A stretch of 64,000 nucleotides of DNA, taken from Brevibacterium sp. S22. Its GTDB lineage: Bacteria; Actinomycetota; Actinomycetes; Actinomycetales; Brevibacteriaceae. Every line of letters starts with the position of its first letter. Position 1 is the stretch's first letter. The stretch is from NCBI RefSeq assembly GCF_004745485.1, contig NZ_RHFG01000014.1, forward strand, positions 49,551-113,550. Reading direction: 5' to 3'. Below, piece by piece: positions 38,321-47,635 of the stretch. The notes under the pieces were generated by a model, which saw only the letters and a list, made by a program, of their open reading frames with translations, was not told where the DNA came from and ran no database searches. The position numbers and the translations under genes were made by a program.

Positions 38321-38371
38321 GGGGCGAATGGAATCTGTCCGTCAACGATGCCGTCAGAAGAGTGAGACCGA

Positions 38372-40312
38372 ATGACATTTCTCGACACCCTCGGCTCACC
38401 GGCCGATCTGCGTCGACTCGACGCGCCGGAATGCGACGTGCTGGCCAAAGAGATCCGCGACTACCTCATCACGACCGTGTCCGGCACCGGCGGACACCTC
38501 GGCCCCAACCTCGGCGTCGTCGAACTCACTATGGGCATCCACCGGGTCTTCGACTCGCCCCGCGACACCATCATCTTCGACGTCGGCCACCAGACGTACG
38601 TGCACAAACTGCTCACCGGCCGCCGCGAGGAATTCTCCACGCTGCGGCAGCGCGATGGCCTCTCCGGCTACCCGAGCCGGCGTGAGAGCGAGCACGACGT
38701 CGTCGAGAACTCCCACGCCTCGGCCTCCCTGTCCTGGGCCGACGGGATCGCGAAGGCCCGCCAACTCACCGGTGAGACCGACCGCCACGTCGTCGCCGTC
38801 ATCGGCGATGGGGCCCTGACCGGGGGAATGGCCTGGGAAGCCCTGAACACGATCGCCGCCGACACCTCCACCCCGCCGAGGCGGCTCGTCATCATCGTCA
38901 ACGACAACGGCCGCTCCTATGCCCCGACGGTCGGGGGATTCGCAGCCCACCTCGACGAACTGCGCACGACCTCGGGCTACGAGAAGCTCCTGACCTGGGG
39001 CAAGGAGACTCTGCGCCAATCGGGTCGCCCGGGCCGCGCCGCCTACAGCGCCATCCACGGCGTCAAACGCGGACTCAAGGACATGGTCAGCCCGCCAGAG
39101 ACGGGAATGTTCGACGAACTCGGCATCAAGTATCTCGGTCCCGTCGACGGCCATGATCTGTCCTCGGTTGAAAAGGCCCTCCAGCTGGCCAAACAGTTCG
39201 ACGCCGGCCCCGTCATCGTCCACATGATCACGCAGAAGGGCCACGGATTCGATCCGGCCGTCAACGATGACGCCGATCAGTTCCACTCCGTCGGCGTCAT
39301 CGACCCCGTCACCGGCCGATCGACACCCTCGAAATCGACGTCATGGACCTCCGTGTTCGGCACCGAGATCTGCGCACTCGCCGAGGAACGCGACGACATC
39401 GTCGCCATCACTGCGGCCATGCTCCTGCCCGTGGGGCTGTCGAAGTTCGCCGAGGAATTCCCTCACCGCGTCTTCGACGTCGGCATCGCCGAACAGCATG
39501 CGGTGGCATCGGCGGCGGGCCTGTCCTACGGGGGCCTCCACCCGGTCGTGTGCATCTACTCCACGTTCCTCTCCCGCGCCTTCGACCAAGTGCTCATGGA
39601 CGTCGCCCTCCATCGCCAGGGCGTGACCTTCGTCCTCGATCGCGCCGGAATCACCGGGCCCGACGGTGCCAGCCACCACGGAATCTGGGATATCGTGATG
39701 CTGCGAGTCGTGCCCGGCCTGCGCCTGGCCGCACCCCGCGATGCGTCCCGGCTCACCGAAGAGCTGCGCGAAGCCGTCACCGTCTCAGACGCCCCGACCG
39801 TGGTGAGATTTCCCCGCGGCAGCGTCGGCACCGACATCCCCGCACTGAGGCGGCTGACCGACGGCGTCGACATCCTCCGTGAGGGGCCGGCGGGGTCGAA
39901 GTCCGACGTCCTCATCGTCTCCGTCGGACCCTTCGCCACGCTGGCCGGTGACGTCGCCGACCGGTTGTCAGAGCAGGGACTGACCGCGACGATCATCGAT
40001 CCCAGATGGGTGCTGCCGGTCCCTGCATCAGTCATCGACCTCGCGGCCGGACACAGCCTCGTGGCCGTGATCGAAGACGGGGTGAAGATCGGCGGCATCG
40101 GTTCGCAGATCCGCTCCGACCTGCGCGAGGCCGATTCGCGGATCGGGGTGCTCGAGCTCGGAGTGCCTGATGCGTTCCTGCCGCAGGGGACCCGCGCAGA
40201 GATCCTCGCCGAGGTGGGCCTCGACGTGGACACGATCGTGTCCGATATTCTCCGGGCCCTGCCCGCCGAGGTGGCCGACCGCGCCGATCAGAGTTCCCGC
40301 CGCGCGGTGTGA
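38372..40312 (+). CDS. dxs: 1-deoxy-D-xylulose-5-phosphate synthase
   Basis: Thiamine-diphosphate enzyme that condenses pyruvate and glyceraldehyde 3-phosphate, the first step of the MEP isoprenoid pathway. It is 646 aa. The start region [21 protein letters not shown] is typical. [22 protein letters not shown] residues (here [13 protein letters not shown]) begin the ThDP domain. [15 protein letters not shown] binds the diphosphate and Mg2+. [11 protein letters not shown] carries the conserved Glu-Gln-His of the pyrimidine domain. VRFPRG lies in the transketolase C-terminal part. It is monocistronic. The product feeds the isoprenoid pathway that also supplies UppS encoded at 59.2 kb. Confidence 0.97.
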   Translation: MTFLDTLGSPADLRRLDAPECDVLAKEIRDYLITTVSGTGGHLGPNLGVVELTMGIHRVFDSPRDTIIFDVGHQTYVHKLLTGRREEFSTLRQRDGLSGYPSRRESEHDVVENSHASASLSWADGIAKARQLTGETDRHVVAVIGDGALTGGMAWEALNTIAADTSTPPRRLVIIVNDNGRSYAPTVGGFAAHLDELRTTSGYEKLLTWGKETLRQSGRPGRAAYSAIHGVKRGLKDMVSPPETGMFDELGIKYLGPVDGHDLSSVEKALQLAKQFDAGPVIVHMITQKGHGFDPAVNDDADQFHSVGVIDPVTGRSTPSKSTSWTSVFGTEICALAEERDDIVAITAAMLLPVGLSKFAEEFPHRVFDVGIAEQHAVASAAGLSYGGLHPVVCIYSTFLSRAFDQVLMDVALHRQGVTFVLDRAGITGPDGASHHGIWDIVMLRVVPGLRLAAPRDASRLTEELREAVTVSDAPTVVRFPRGSVGTDIPALRRLTDGVDILREGPAGSKSDVLIVSVGPFATLAGDVADRLSEQGLTATIIDPRWVLPVPASVIDLAAGHSLVAVIEDGVKIGGIGSQIRSDLREADSRIGVLELGVPDAFLPQGTRAEILAEVGLDVDTIVSDILRALPAEVADRADQSSRRAV

Positions 40313-40334
40313 GTTCAGGACTCAGGGTGTGCGT

Positions 40335-41507
40335 TCAGGCCTGGGGGAGTTCAGCCAGAGCCTTCTTCAGCACGGGGGCACTGAGTTCGATCTGCCAGGG
40401 CCGTGCTCCTGCCTCGGCGAGGTGCTCCTCGATATCGACGTGCGACTCTGCGGCCAGGGACTTCACCAGTGCAGGCTGGAGGAGCACATCGTGGGGGATC
40501 GTCAGCTCAACGGAGCGCTCCGACATCGCGGCCTTCAGCGCCGCCACCCGTTCCTTGAGCTCAGCCGGGTTGAATTCGCTGCGTTTCGTCCGTCCGCGCT
40601 CGAACCGTCCCGGCAGCTCCTCGGCGCCCAACCGGGAGGCCTTGCGGTAGGCACGGAAGAGCCGGGCCGCCTCGGCGCGGGAGAGCCTGCGCCACTGAGC
40701 CAGGATGTCATCGCTGGACTTCACACCCGACTGAGCGAGGGCGACGAGGTCACGGTCGCGCAGAATCTTCGTGGGCGCCAGGTCGGCCTCACGGGCCATG
40801 GAATCCCGTGCCTGCCAGAGTTCACGCACGCGCGCGATATCTCGTCGGGACCTGATCTTCGACAGCCCGTGCGTACGTCGCCAGGGCTCATCGAAATGCT
40901 TCGGCGTGAAGTCGAGCAGGTGCGTGAACTCCTGCTTCGCAAACTCCCACCGGTCGGCATCGATCAGCTGCTGGTGGAGGATATCGCGGATCGGCAGCAG
41001 CACCTCGACATCGAGGGCCGCGTAGTTGAGCCATTCCTGCGGCAGTGGACGCGTCGACCAATCGGCGGCCGAATGCTCCTTCGCCAGACGTACGCCCAGG
41101 GTGCGTTCGGCGACCGCGGCCAAACCGAACTTCTCCCAGCCGAGCAGCCTGGCGGCGAGCTCGGTGTCGAACAGCGCTGCGGGGCGCATACCGCGCTCCT
41201 GCAGGCACGGCAGATCCTGAGTCACCGAGTGGATGACCCACGCATCGGATCCGAGGGCGGGATTGAGGTCGCTGAGATCGCCGAGAGTCTCAGAGTCGAG
41301 GAGGAAGGTGCCCGCACCTTCGCGGCGCAGCTGGACGAGGAAGGCGCGCTGCCCGTATCTGATGCCCGAAGCGCGTTCGGCGTCGATGGCGATCGGGCCC
41401 TGCGCGGCTGCCAGACTGGCAATCGAGGAGGAGAGGTCCTCCGGGGAGTCGACGACGTCGGGGATGCCGTTCGCGGGTGTTTCCAGAAGCGGTAATTCAG
41501 ATGTCAT
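40335..41507 (-). CDS. rnd: Ribonuclease D-like 3'-5' exonuclease with HRDC domain
   Basis: A DEDDy exonuclease of 390 aa, probably active in 3' trimming of stable RNAs. The three Exo motifs are IAIDAERASG (DxE), HSVTQDLPCL and NYAALDVEVLLPIRD (Y-x3-D). An HRDC domain follows at about residues 215-290. The C-terminal third is a helical extension common in actinobacterial RNase D-like proteins. It overlaps the DUF3000 gene by 4 bp (ATGA) and is translated after it. The pair is conserved in actinobacteria beside hemE, as here. Confidence 0.92.
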   Translation of the reverse strand: MTSELPLLETPANGIPDVVDSPEDLSSSIASLAAAQGPIAIDAERASGIRYGQRAFLVQLRREGAGTFLLDSETLGDLSDLNPALGSDAWVIHSVTQDLPCLQERGMRPAALFDTELAARLLGWEKFGLAAVAERTLGVRLAKEHSAADWSTRPLPQEWLNYAALDVEVLLPIRDILHQQLIDADRWEFAKQEFTHLLDFTPKHFDEPWRRTHGLSKIRSRRDIARVRELWQARDSMAREADLAPTKILRDRDLVALAQSGVKSSDDILAQWRRLSRAEAARLFRAYRKASRLGAEELPGRFERGRTKRSEFNPAELKERVAALKAAMSERSVELTIPHDVLLQPALVKSLAAESHVDIEEHLAEAGARPWQIELSAPVLKKALAELPQA

Positions 41508-42127
41508 CGACGGCGCCCGGGCAGGGCTGTGACTCCTTCAGGAAGTGGTGGCAGTCCGGCGACTGTGCTGAGCAGATCGATCCAGGCTTCGAAGTGATTG
41601 CCGATCAGATCCGGCTCGTCAATCACGGGTGTCCACGAAGCGCGCAGCTCCAAGTCTATCGTGGCCGGCCGATCGGCCAAGGTGCCGAAGCTCTCGGACA
41701 GCACCCGAGTCGTCGTCCCGCCGGCGGCGAGGACCTCGCAGCCGTTGGATTCGAGGGCGTCCTCGAGCCAGCTCCAAGCGACATGGCCCAACAGGGTCTC
41801 ATTGCCCAATTCGTGTTCGAGTTCGGCCCGGATATAGGAGACGACTCGGAACCGGCCCTCCCATTCCTCAGGGGCGGAAGGATCGAAGAGGACGACGATG
41901 CGACCGGTGGCGAGTTCGTCGATGGTCTCGCCACTGGCCTGCAGGAATGTCTCGTCGGCGCTGACCTCGGCACCCAAAGCATAGGAATAGGGCGCGAGTC
42001 GGGCCGGGGCAGGGATCTCGGAAATCGACACGTTGTTCGTGCTGCGCGCCTGACGCAGCACCGACGTCACAGCAGAGAACTCCGCCGGAATGCGATTGAG
42101 AGGTGAGGTGTTGACCACAGTTTCCAC
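41504..42127 (-). CDS. DUF3000 family protein
   Basis: A 207-aa protein of the DUF3000 family, found only in actinobacteria and usually next to RNase D and divergent from hemE. The conserved block ISEIPAPARLAPYSYALGAEV lies near residue 38, then GRIVVLFDPSAPEEWEGRFRVVSYIRAELE, and LGHVAWSWLEDALE. No catalytic motif or membrane segment is visible. Start GTG 42127 lacks a ribosome binding site, and a second in-frame GTG lies at 42118, so the exact N-terminus is uncertain. The stop overlaps the rnd start. Confidence 0.88.
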   Translation of the reverse strand: METVVNTSPLNRIPAEFSAVTSVLRQARSTNNVSISEIPAPARLAPYSYALGAEVSADETFLQASGETIDELATGRIVVLFDPSAPEEWEGRFRVVSYIRAELEHELGNETLLGHVAWSWLEDALESNGCEVLAAGGTTTRVLSESFGTLADRPATIDLELRASWTPVIDEPDLIGNHFEAWIDLLSTVAGLPPLPEGVTALPGRRR

Positions 42128-42286
42128 GATAGATCAGCGGTGGGGGCAGGGGAATCATCCACGCCGAGGCGGCCCCGGACAATCCCGCGGATCATTCGCT
42201 GCGCCGCATGCTGAGACGGCAAGACGACCCGTCTTGAAACCGACGCCGAGTGGGCATGAGTGAGCGAAGAATGGGAAGATGGCCCC

Positions 42287-43333
42287 ATGACATCACCCCT
42301 GTTGGCTGCCCTGCGTTCGGAGCCGGTTTCGCACACTCCCGTCTGGTTCATGCGGCAGGCCGGCCGCTCCCTGCCCGAGTACCGCAAGCTGCGCGAAGGC
42401 ACTCAGATGCTCGATGCGTGCCGTGACCCGGAGATGGTCTCCGAAATCACCCTGCAGCCTGTCCGCCGCCACGGCGTCGACGCAGCCATCTTCTTCTCCG
42501 ATATCGTCGTCCCGCTCCAGGCTGCCGGCGTCGACGTGGAGATCGTTCCCGGCGTCGGGCCGGTCATCGCCTCACCGGTGCGCTCACGTGCCGACATCGA
42601 CGCACTGCCCGGGCTCGAGGCCGCCGATATCCCCGATATCACCGAATCGATCCAACGGGTGACCGCCGAACTCGGCGCGGCCACCCCGCTCATCGGATTC
42701 GCCGGCGCGCCGTTCACACTGGCCAGCTACCTCATCGAAGGCGGACCGAGCAAGAACCACGAGAAGACGAAGTCACTCATGGCCTCCGACCCCGACGCGT
42801 TCTCGACCCTGCTGAGCAAGCTCGCTCGCATGTCGGCGACCTTCATCGACGTCCAGCTGAGCGCCGGCGCCCAGGCCTTCCAGCTCTTCGACTCCTGGGC
42901 CGGCTACCTCTCCCGGGAGGACTACGAGAACCACGTCCTCGAACACTCCACCTCCGTCTTCGACGCTCTGGCCGGCCATGAGGTGCCCAGCATCCACTTC
43001 GGTGTGCAGACCGGGGAGCTGCTCGGCTCCATGGCACAGGCCGGCTCCACCGCCGTCGGCGTCGACTTCCGCGTCGATCTCGCCGACGCCTCCACCCGCG
43101 TCAACCCCGGTCAGGCGCTCCAGGGCAATCTGGACCCGGCGCTGCTCTTCGCTCCGTGGGAGGCACTGTCCGCACGCGTCGAGGCCATCGTGGCCAAGGG
43201 ACTCGACCTCGACCGCGGATTCGTCTTCAACCTGGGCCACGGTGTCCTTCCCGACACCGCCCCCGAGGTGCCCGGTCGCGTCGTCGACCTCGTGCACCGC
43301 GTCTCAGCGGAGATCCTCGGCAGCCGCGGTTGA
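42287..43333 (+). CDS. hemE: Uroporphyrinogen decarboxylase
   Basis: Decarboxylates the four acetate side chains of uroporphyrinogen III to give coproporphyrinogen III. It is 348 aa. The family signature PVWFMRQAGRSLPEYRKLREG carries the substrate-binding Arg residues. Later motifs are IGFAGAPFTLASYLIEGG, FDSWAGYLS and FNLGHGVLP. I took ATG 42287, where family similarity begins. GAAGAT lies 6 nt upstream and may be the -10 of a leaderless message. An in-frame ATG at 42260 has neither similarity nor ribosome binding site support. First gene of hemE-cgoX-chdC. Confidence 0.95.
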   Translation: MTSPLLAALRSEPVSHTPVWFMRQAGRSLPEYRKLREGTQMLDACRDPEMVSEITLQPVRRHGVDAAIFFSDIVVPLQAAGVDVEIVPGVGPVIASPVRSRADIDALPGLEAADIPDITESIQRVTAELGAATPLIGFAGAPFTLASYLIEGGPSKNHEKTKSLMASDPDAFSTLLSKLARMSATFIDVQLSAGAQAFQLFDSWAGYLSREDYENHVLEHSTSVFDALAGHEVPSIHFGVQTGELLGSMAQAGSTAVGVDFRVDLADASTRVNPGQALQGNLDPALLFAPWEALSARVEAIVAKGLDLDRGFVFNLGHGVLPDTAPEVPGRVVDLVHRVSAEILGSRG

Positions 43334-43337
43334 TCGG

Positions 43338-44747
43338 ATGAGACAGATCACCATCGTCGGGGGAGGGGTCTCCGGTCTCGTCGCCGCCTACCGCCTCTCC
43401 GCCGACCACCGTGTCACCGTGCTGGAGGCAGGCGATCGCCTCGGCGGCTGCCTGAAACCGACCGCCCTCGGAGGTGCCCTGCCCGTCGGCATCGACACCG
43501 GCGCCGAAGCGAGCCTCAACCGGCGGCCCGAAACCAGAGGCCTGGCCGCCGAACTCGGCCTCGACGCAGTGTTCCCCTCGACCCAGCACAGTTCCCACGT
43601 GCTGAGCCGGGGCCAGCTGCACGCGATCCCCAAACGCACGATCATGGGTGTGCCCGCCGAGGCGGCCGAAGTCGAATCCCTCATCGGCACCGAGGCGGCC
43701 AGGCGCCTGGCGGCCGAAGAACTCACAGACCCGATCGAGACCGACGATGTCTCACTCGGAGGGTTCCTGTCCGCCCGCCTCGGCGATGCCATCGTCGACT
43801 CGCTGGTCGATCCGCTGCTCGGCGGGGTGTACGCCGGACGGTGCCGGGATCTGTCCCTGGCCGAAACGGTGCCCGCACTGCTGCCTGCCGCGGTCGAAGG
43901 CTCCTCGGTGCTCGACCTCGTGGCCGAGCTCCTCGCCGCACGCGAGGCCAAAACGGCGTCCGAGACTCCCGCGGCCCCGGTGTTCATGAGTTTCGAAGGC
44001 GGAATCAACCGGATCATCCCGGCCCTGCGCGAGGCGATCGAAGCCCGCGGAGGGGAGGTGCGCCTCGGTGCCGGTGTCACCGGGATCCACCGACGCGACG
44101 GGACGTGGCAGGTCACCGGGGACGGGATCGATCTCGAGACCGACGGTCTCGTCCTGGCGACTCCCGCCCATGTGAGCGCGGGTCTCCTCGCCGAGGCGGC
44201 CCCCACCGCATCTGCGGCACTCGAGTCCATTCCCTACGCCTCCACCGCTTTGGTCGCCGCCCTCGTCGATCTCGACGGAACCGATCTGCCGGGGTCGGGA
44301 TTCCTCGTCCCCGCGACGGAGGACACGTTCATCAAGGCCTCCACGTTCGTGTCGAACAAATGGCCGTGGACGGGTGTGCACATCCCCACGGGGACGGCGC
44401 TGGTGCGGATGAGCATCGGACGCTTCGGCGACGGGCCCGAGGTGTGGAGCAGCCTGCCGGATGAGGAGATCATCGAACGCGCCTTCGCCGACTGGCAGCA
44501 GATCACCTCCCGCCCGAACGCACGGATGGTCACCGCCGAGGTCCAACGGTGGAACTGCGCACTGCCGCAGTACCTGCCCGGCCACGCCGCACGCATCGCC
44601 GACATCGACGCCCAGATCGCGGACCTGCCCGGCCTCGAACTCGCCGGATCCGCTTTCGAGGGCGTCGGCATTCCCGCCTGCATCGCCCGCGCTGATGCCG
44701 TGGCGCAGAGACTGAACCGACCCGCCCAAAACGACCGTGACCACTGA
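43338..44747 (+). CDS. cgoX: Coproporphyrinogen III oxidase (HemY/CgoX type)
   Basis: FAD-dependent oxidase of 469 aa, traditionally called HemG or HemY protoporphyrinogen oxidase. With chdC next door it most likely oxidises coproporphyrinogen III to coproporphyrin III. The FAD motif [17 protein letters not shown] is at the N-terminus, with LEAGDRLGG downstream. [21 protein letters not shown] and the C-terminal FAD contact [17 protein letters not shown] are family markers. It begins 4 nt after hemE and ends 28 nt before the chosen chdC start, so the three are one operon. Confidence 0.94.
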   Translation: MRQITIVGGGVSGLVAAYRLSADHRVTVLEAGDRLGGCLKPTALGGALPVGIDTGAEASLNRRPETRGLAAELGLDAVFPSTQHSSHVLSRGQLHAIPKRTIMGVPAEAAEVESLIGTEAARRLAAEELTDPIETDDVSLGGFLSARLGDAIVDSLVDPLLGGVYAGRCRDLSLAETVPALLPAAVEGSSVLDLVAELLAAREAKTASETPAAPVFMSFEGGINRIIPALREAIEARGGEVRLGAGVTGIHRRDGTWQVTGDGIDLETDGLVLATPAHVSAGLLAEAAPTASAALESIPYASTALVAALVDLDGTDLPGSGFLVPATEDTFIKASTFVSNKWPWTGVHIPTGTALVRMSIGRFGDGPEVWSSLPDEEIIERAFADWQQITSRPNARMVTAEVQRWNCALPQYLPGHAARIADIDAQIADLPGLELAGSAFEGVGIPACIARADAVAQRLNRPAQNDRDH

Positions 44748-44775
44748 GAACCAAGAGATGACAGAAGGAGCAGTG

Positions 44776-45486
44776 ATGAGCGAATACAATCAGCCCACCG
44801 ACGCCCAGATCGAGGAAGCGAACGAGCAGACGCGGTATATCGCCTATTCCGTCTTCGCCTCTGCGGGAGAGCTCGGCGATGCCGACCGCAGGGAACTCGC
44901 CGATGAGCTGCATGCAGCTCTGGAGCCCTTGACGGAACGCGGTCTCGTCGTGCGCGGAATCTACGACGTCTCGGCCCTCCGCGCCGACGCCGATGTCATG
45001 TTCTGGTACCACGCCCCCGAGGTCGAGGTCGTCCAGGCCGCGTACTCGGCGATCCGCCGCAGCCTCATCGGCGGAGTGCTCGAACCCATCTGGTCCGTTG
45101 TCGGAATCCACCGCCCGGCCGAGTTCAACAAGGCACACCTGCCCGCTCTCCTGACCGACCCGGAACCCGGCGACTACATCTGCGTCTACCCATTCGTGAG
45201 GTCCTACGACTGGTACCTTCTCGAGCCCGCCGAACGGGCGAAGATGCTGCGCGACCACGGTATGGCCGCCGCCGCCTACAAGGACATCAAGGCGAACACG
45301 ATCTCTTCGTTCGCCCTCGGCGATTACGAATGGCTGCTGGCGTTCGAAGCCGCCGAACTGCACCGCATCGTCGACCTGATGCGCGACCTGCGCAACACTG
45401 AGGCACGCCTGCACGTGCGCGAAGAGGTTCCGTTCTACACCGGACCGCGCCGCGAACTCGTCGACATCATCTCCGACTGGCGCTGA
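44776..45486 (+). CDS. chdC: Coproheme decarboxylase (HemQ)
   Basis: Final enzyme of the coproporphyrin-dependent haem pathway. It decarboxylates two propionates of coproheme with peroxide to give haem b. It is 236 aa from ATG 44776, chosen because GAAGGAG ends 5 nt before it. The in-frame starts at 44737 (overlapping cgoX) and 44758 are less likely. [16 protein letters not shown] contains the expected catalytic tyrosine Y138, and H121 in EFNKAHLPA sits 17 residues before it, the spacing of H118/Y135 in the Corynebacterium diphtheriae enzyme. The C-terminal half carries [17 protein letters not shown]. Last gene of the operon, followed by a strong terminator. Confidence 0.95.
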   Translation: MSEYNQPTDAQIEEANEQTRYIAYSVFASAGELGDADRRELADELHAALEPLTERGLVVRGIYDVSALRADADVMFWYHAPEVEVVQAAYSAIRRSLIGGVLEPIWSVVGIHRPAEFNKAHLPALLTDPEPGDYICVYPFVRSYDWYLLEPAERAKMLRDHGMAAAAYKDIKANTISSFALGDYEWLLAFEAAELHRIVDLMRDLRNTEARLHVREEVPFYTGPRRELVDIISDWR

Positions 45487-45517
45487 CTCGTCCGCCTGGG
45501 CGTGAGAACGTCAGGAG

Positions 45518-45552
45518 AAGGGCCGCCGCACCGGACAGGTGCGGCGGCCCTT
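45518..45552. terminator. Terminator after chdC
   Basis: A perfect 15-bp stem (45518-45532 with 45538-45552) around GGACA, built on AAGGGCCGCCGCACC. It lies between convergent genes and probably works both ways. Confidence 0.75.
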
Positions 45553-45585
45553 GCCGTCTGCTGAGGAACGAGGAGCGGCCCGCGG

Positions 45586-45873
45586 CTACTTGCTGCCCTT
45601 CTTCACCACATAGGAGTGGCCGTTGGCATCGGTGCGCATCTCCAGTCCCATGGCATCGAGCTGTTGGTGTCGCAGGGTCTCATCCTCGTAGTATCCGCCC
45701 GGACGAGTGTTGTCGACCTGCGCGGGTCCGATGATCTTGCGGAAGAAGTTGTTCAGCCACCCGACGCCGCGCTGGGACTGCGGCTGCTGATTCTTCTTCC
45801 GCACCGGATTCTTCTGCTTCCGGTCCTGCTTCCGGTCCGCACCATCGGCGGGAGGCTGCGAGGAGGACGACAT
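45586..45873 (-). CDS. Small basic hypothetical protein
   Basis: A 95-aa protein with a disordered Lys/Gln-rich N-terminal half (KQDRKQKNPVRKKNQQPQ). A short conserved-looking C-terminal part, GVGWLNNFFRKIIGPAQVD, then YYEDETLRHQQLDAMGLEM and VVKKGSK, suggests an amphipathic helix. I do not recognise a family. I placed the start at ATG 45873, though the frame extends to ATG 45903. Neither has a good ribosome binding site. It ends beside the chdC terminator and is divergent from the OhrR-like gene. Confidence 0.6.
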   Translation of the reverse strand: MSSSSQPPADGADRKQDRKQKNPVRKKNQQPQSQRGVGWLNNFFRKIIGPAQVDNTRPGGYYEDETLRHQQLDAMGLEMRTDANGHSYVVKKGSK

Positions 45874-45938
45874 AGAGGGAATCCAATCGACGAGGCGCCG
45901 CATAGGCGGGAGGCGAGGCAGGTTTCACCAACAGTGTA

Positions 45939-45953
45939 CACTAATCATTAGTG
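45939..45953. promoter_or_regulatory. Palindromic operator at the OhrR-like gene
   Basis: CACTAATCATTAGTG is a perfect 15-bp palindrome. Its right arm contains TTAGTG (45948-45953), which lies 17 bp before the -10 TATGAT (45971-45976). A regulator bound here would mask the -35. The form is typical of MarR-family operators, so autoregulation is likely. Confidence 0.7.
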
Positions 45954-46017
45954 CACGAATTGTTTTTCGGTATGATTGCACGCCCTGATTTCCGACGCGG
46001 AGGATCGACGAAACACG

Positions 46018-46491
46018 ATGCTGGAATCCGAACGTTCGACAGAGCAGTTGGACAATCCGCTGGCGCTCGAGAGCCAGATCTGCTTTGCCCTGGCTGTGGC
46101 CTCTCGCGGAGTGATCGGCGCCTACCGGTCCGTGCTCGAACCGATCAGTCTGACCCATCCGCAGTATCTGGTCATGCTCGCCTTATGGCAGCACGACAAG
46201 CTGCCCATGCGCGAGATCGCTCGGCTGCTGCGACTCGAGCCCGCCACGGTGTCGCCTCTGGTCAAACGTCTCGAAGCGCTGGACTATGTGACGAAGACCC
46301 GCAATGACAGCGATGAGCGGATCGTCGAGGTCACGCTCACCGACAGCGGTCGTGAACTGCGCAAGACCGCCGAGGCGATCCCCGGGACGATGATGGCCAA
46401 GCTCGGCATCGACGTCGCCGGAGTGCGTGAGCTGCATTCCATGATGCAGAAGATCATCGCCTCTGTGGACGCCGCCGAGGCCGAGGGCTGA
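46018..46491 (+). CDS. MarR-family regulator, OhrR-like with sensing cysteine
   Basis: A 157-aa winged-helix regulator. The N-terminus ALESQICFALAVASRGVIGAYR places a cysteine at C22, matching the peroxide-sensing Cys of OhrR proteins. LTHPQYLVMLALW, the recognition helix region LEPATVSPLVKRLEALDYV and the wing DSDERIVEVTLTDSG are typical. ATG 46018 is chosen because similarity begins soon after; ATG 45976 overlaps the predicted -10. No ohr peroxidase gene is adjacent. Instead msrB and a GNAT gene lie convergently downstream. Whether it responds to organic peroxides is inferred from C22 only. Confidence 0.85.
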   Translation: MLESERSTEQLDNPLALESQICFALAVASRGVIGAYRSVLEPISLTHPQYLVMLALWQHDKLPMREIARLLRLEPATVSPLVKRLEALDYVTKTRNDSDERIVEVTLTDSGRELRKTAEAIPGTMMAKLGIDVAGVRELHSMMQKIIASVDAAEAEG

Positions 46492-46497
46492 TGCGAT

Positions 46498-47022
46498 TCA
46501 GTCGGCCGGGCGCTCCATCGGCGTGTGTTCGATCCCATCCTCATCGAAGCGCGGACCATTCGGCGCGAAGCCGAAGGACGCGTACAGGCCCTCGAGGTGG
46601 GACTGCGCATTGAGCGTCAGCGGTGTGGTCGACCAGGCGGAGACGATGTCTCTGAGCAGTCGGCGGCCCCACCCCTGTCCGCGGGCATCGGGATGGGTGG
46701 CGACGCGACTGATGCTGCGCGCACCTTCCCTGGCCGCCGGTCCGTCAGGGGCGTCGACTGGCAGCAGACGGGCGTAGGCCCACGGTGCGAGGTCGCGTCC
46801 GTGCTCGGCGCCGTGGGTGTCTGTCATCGGCGTGGCCGGCCGGGGGTAGAAGAAGTGCAGGGTCTGCGGCAGCGAATCCACCCCGTCCGGGTCGAGGAAC
46901 ACGCACTCCTGTTCGACGACGAAGACACGGGAGCGCAGCTGCAGAATTCCGTAGAGCTCTTCAGGCCGAAGCTCGGCGAAGGTCCGCACGACCGGTTCGG
47001 CAGGTGCTTCAGTCCTCAGCAT
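46498..47022 (-). CDS. GNAT N-acetyltransferase, ElaA-like
   Basis: A 174-aa acetyltransferase resembling ElaA. The N-terminal ELRPEELYGILQLRSRVFVVEQECVF is the family hallmark. The acetyl-CoA motif is ISRVATHPDARGQGWGRRLL, and LTLNAQSHLEGLYASFGFAPNG is the C-terminal part. The substrate is unknown. Its start lies 14 bp inside the end of msrB, so the two are translationally coupled. That link and the adjacent OhrR-like gene suggest a stress-related role, which is inference. Confidence 0.88.
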   Translation of the reverse strand: MLRTEAPAEPVVRTFAELRPEELYGILQLRSRVFVVEQECVFLDPDGVDSLPQTLHFFYPRPATPMTDTHGAEHGRDLAPWAYARLLPVDAPDGPAAREGARSISRVATHPDARGQGWGRRLLRDIVSAWSTTPLTLNAQSHLEGLYASFGFAPNGPRFDEDGIEHTPMERPAD

Positions 47023-47479
47023 CGACCGGTCCGCCCTGAGCAGCGGCGGGGTTGAGCTTCAGGGAGATCGAGTTGATGCAGTAGCGCTGATCGGTGGGAG
47101 TGTCATAGCCCTCGCCTGCGAAGACGTGGCCCATATGGGAATCACAGTTCGCGCAGCGGACCTCGACGCGCTCCATTCCCAGCGAGCTGTCGCGGATGTA
47201 GCGGACCCGGTCTTCGGCGAGAGGCGCGTAGAACGACGGCCATCCGCAGTGTGAGGCGAACTTCGTATCCGAAGGGAACAGGTCGGCGCCGCAGGCCCGA
47301 CACTGGTACATCCCCATGGCCGTCTCTTCGTTGTACTCACCCGTGAAGGGGCGTTCGGTCCCACCCTGCCGCAGAACTGCGAACTCTTCGGGCGTGAGCA
47401 CGTCCTGCCAGCGGATCTCCTCGGCCGCGGCCTCCTCGTTCGTCGCAGCTCCAGTGTTGACCTCTGATGACTGAGTCAT
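47009..47479 (-). CDS. msrB: Peptide-methionine (R)-S-oxide reductase
   Basis: Repairs oxidised proteins by reducing the R-epimer of methionine sulfoxide, using thioredoxin. It is 156 aa. Structural zinc is bound by C60, C63 (CRACG), C109 and C112 (CANCDSHMGH). The catalytic cysteine is C134 in RYCINSISL, and HCGWPSF marks the substrate pocket. The start is preceded by GGAGGT. First gene of a two-gene unit with the GNAT enzyme. Oxidative-stress context with the OhrR-like regulator next door. Confidence 0.95.
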   Translation of the reverse strand: MTQSSEVNTGAATNEEAAAEEIRWQDVLTPEEFAVLRQGGTERPFTGEYNEETAMGMYQCRACGADLFPSDTKFASHCGWPSFYAPLAEDRVRYIRDSSLGMERVEVRCANCDSHMGHVFAGEGYDTPTDQRYCINSISLKLNPAAAQGGPVDAED

Positions 47480-47635
47480 CCTGACCTCCGGTGTTCGTCG
47501 ATGGCGGTGATTGCGGTGAGTCGGAGATGGACTCCGCCTCTGCCGAGCACAACAGCGATCGGCACACGCTCATTCCGGACAACAGCGTTTGGTTCCTGAT
47601 CATTCCGTAGGCAACAATGAACACAGGAGGTTTTC

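Larger units (their letters stand above)
37635..38371. other. Gene-poor region with decayed repeats between acnA and dxs
   Basis: No frame here has convincing coding character. Two related stretches of about 48 bp, near 37797 and 37969 (both with CATAAC, GTGGTGC, GTGCCGCGA and GGTGAGTG in order), are imperfect direct repeats. CCCGGCATCCGG occurs near 37670 and again near 37733. Downstream is the tandem array at 38099-38233. The stretch is 0.7 kb of non-coding sequence in an otherwise compact window. It may be the remnant of a mobile or duplicated element. Confidence 0.6.
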
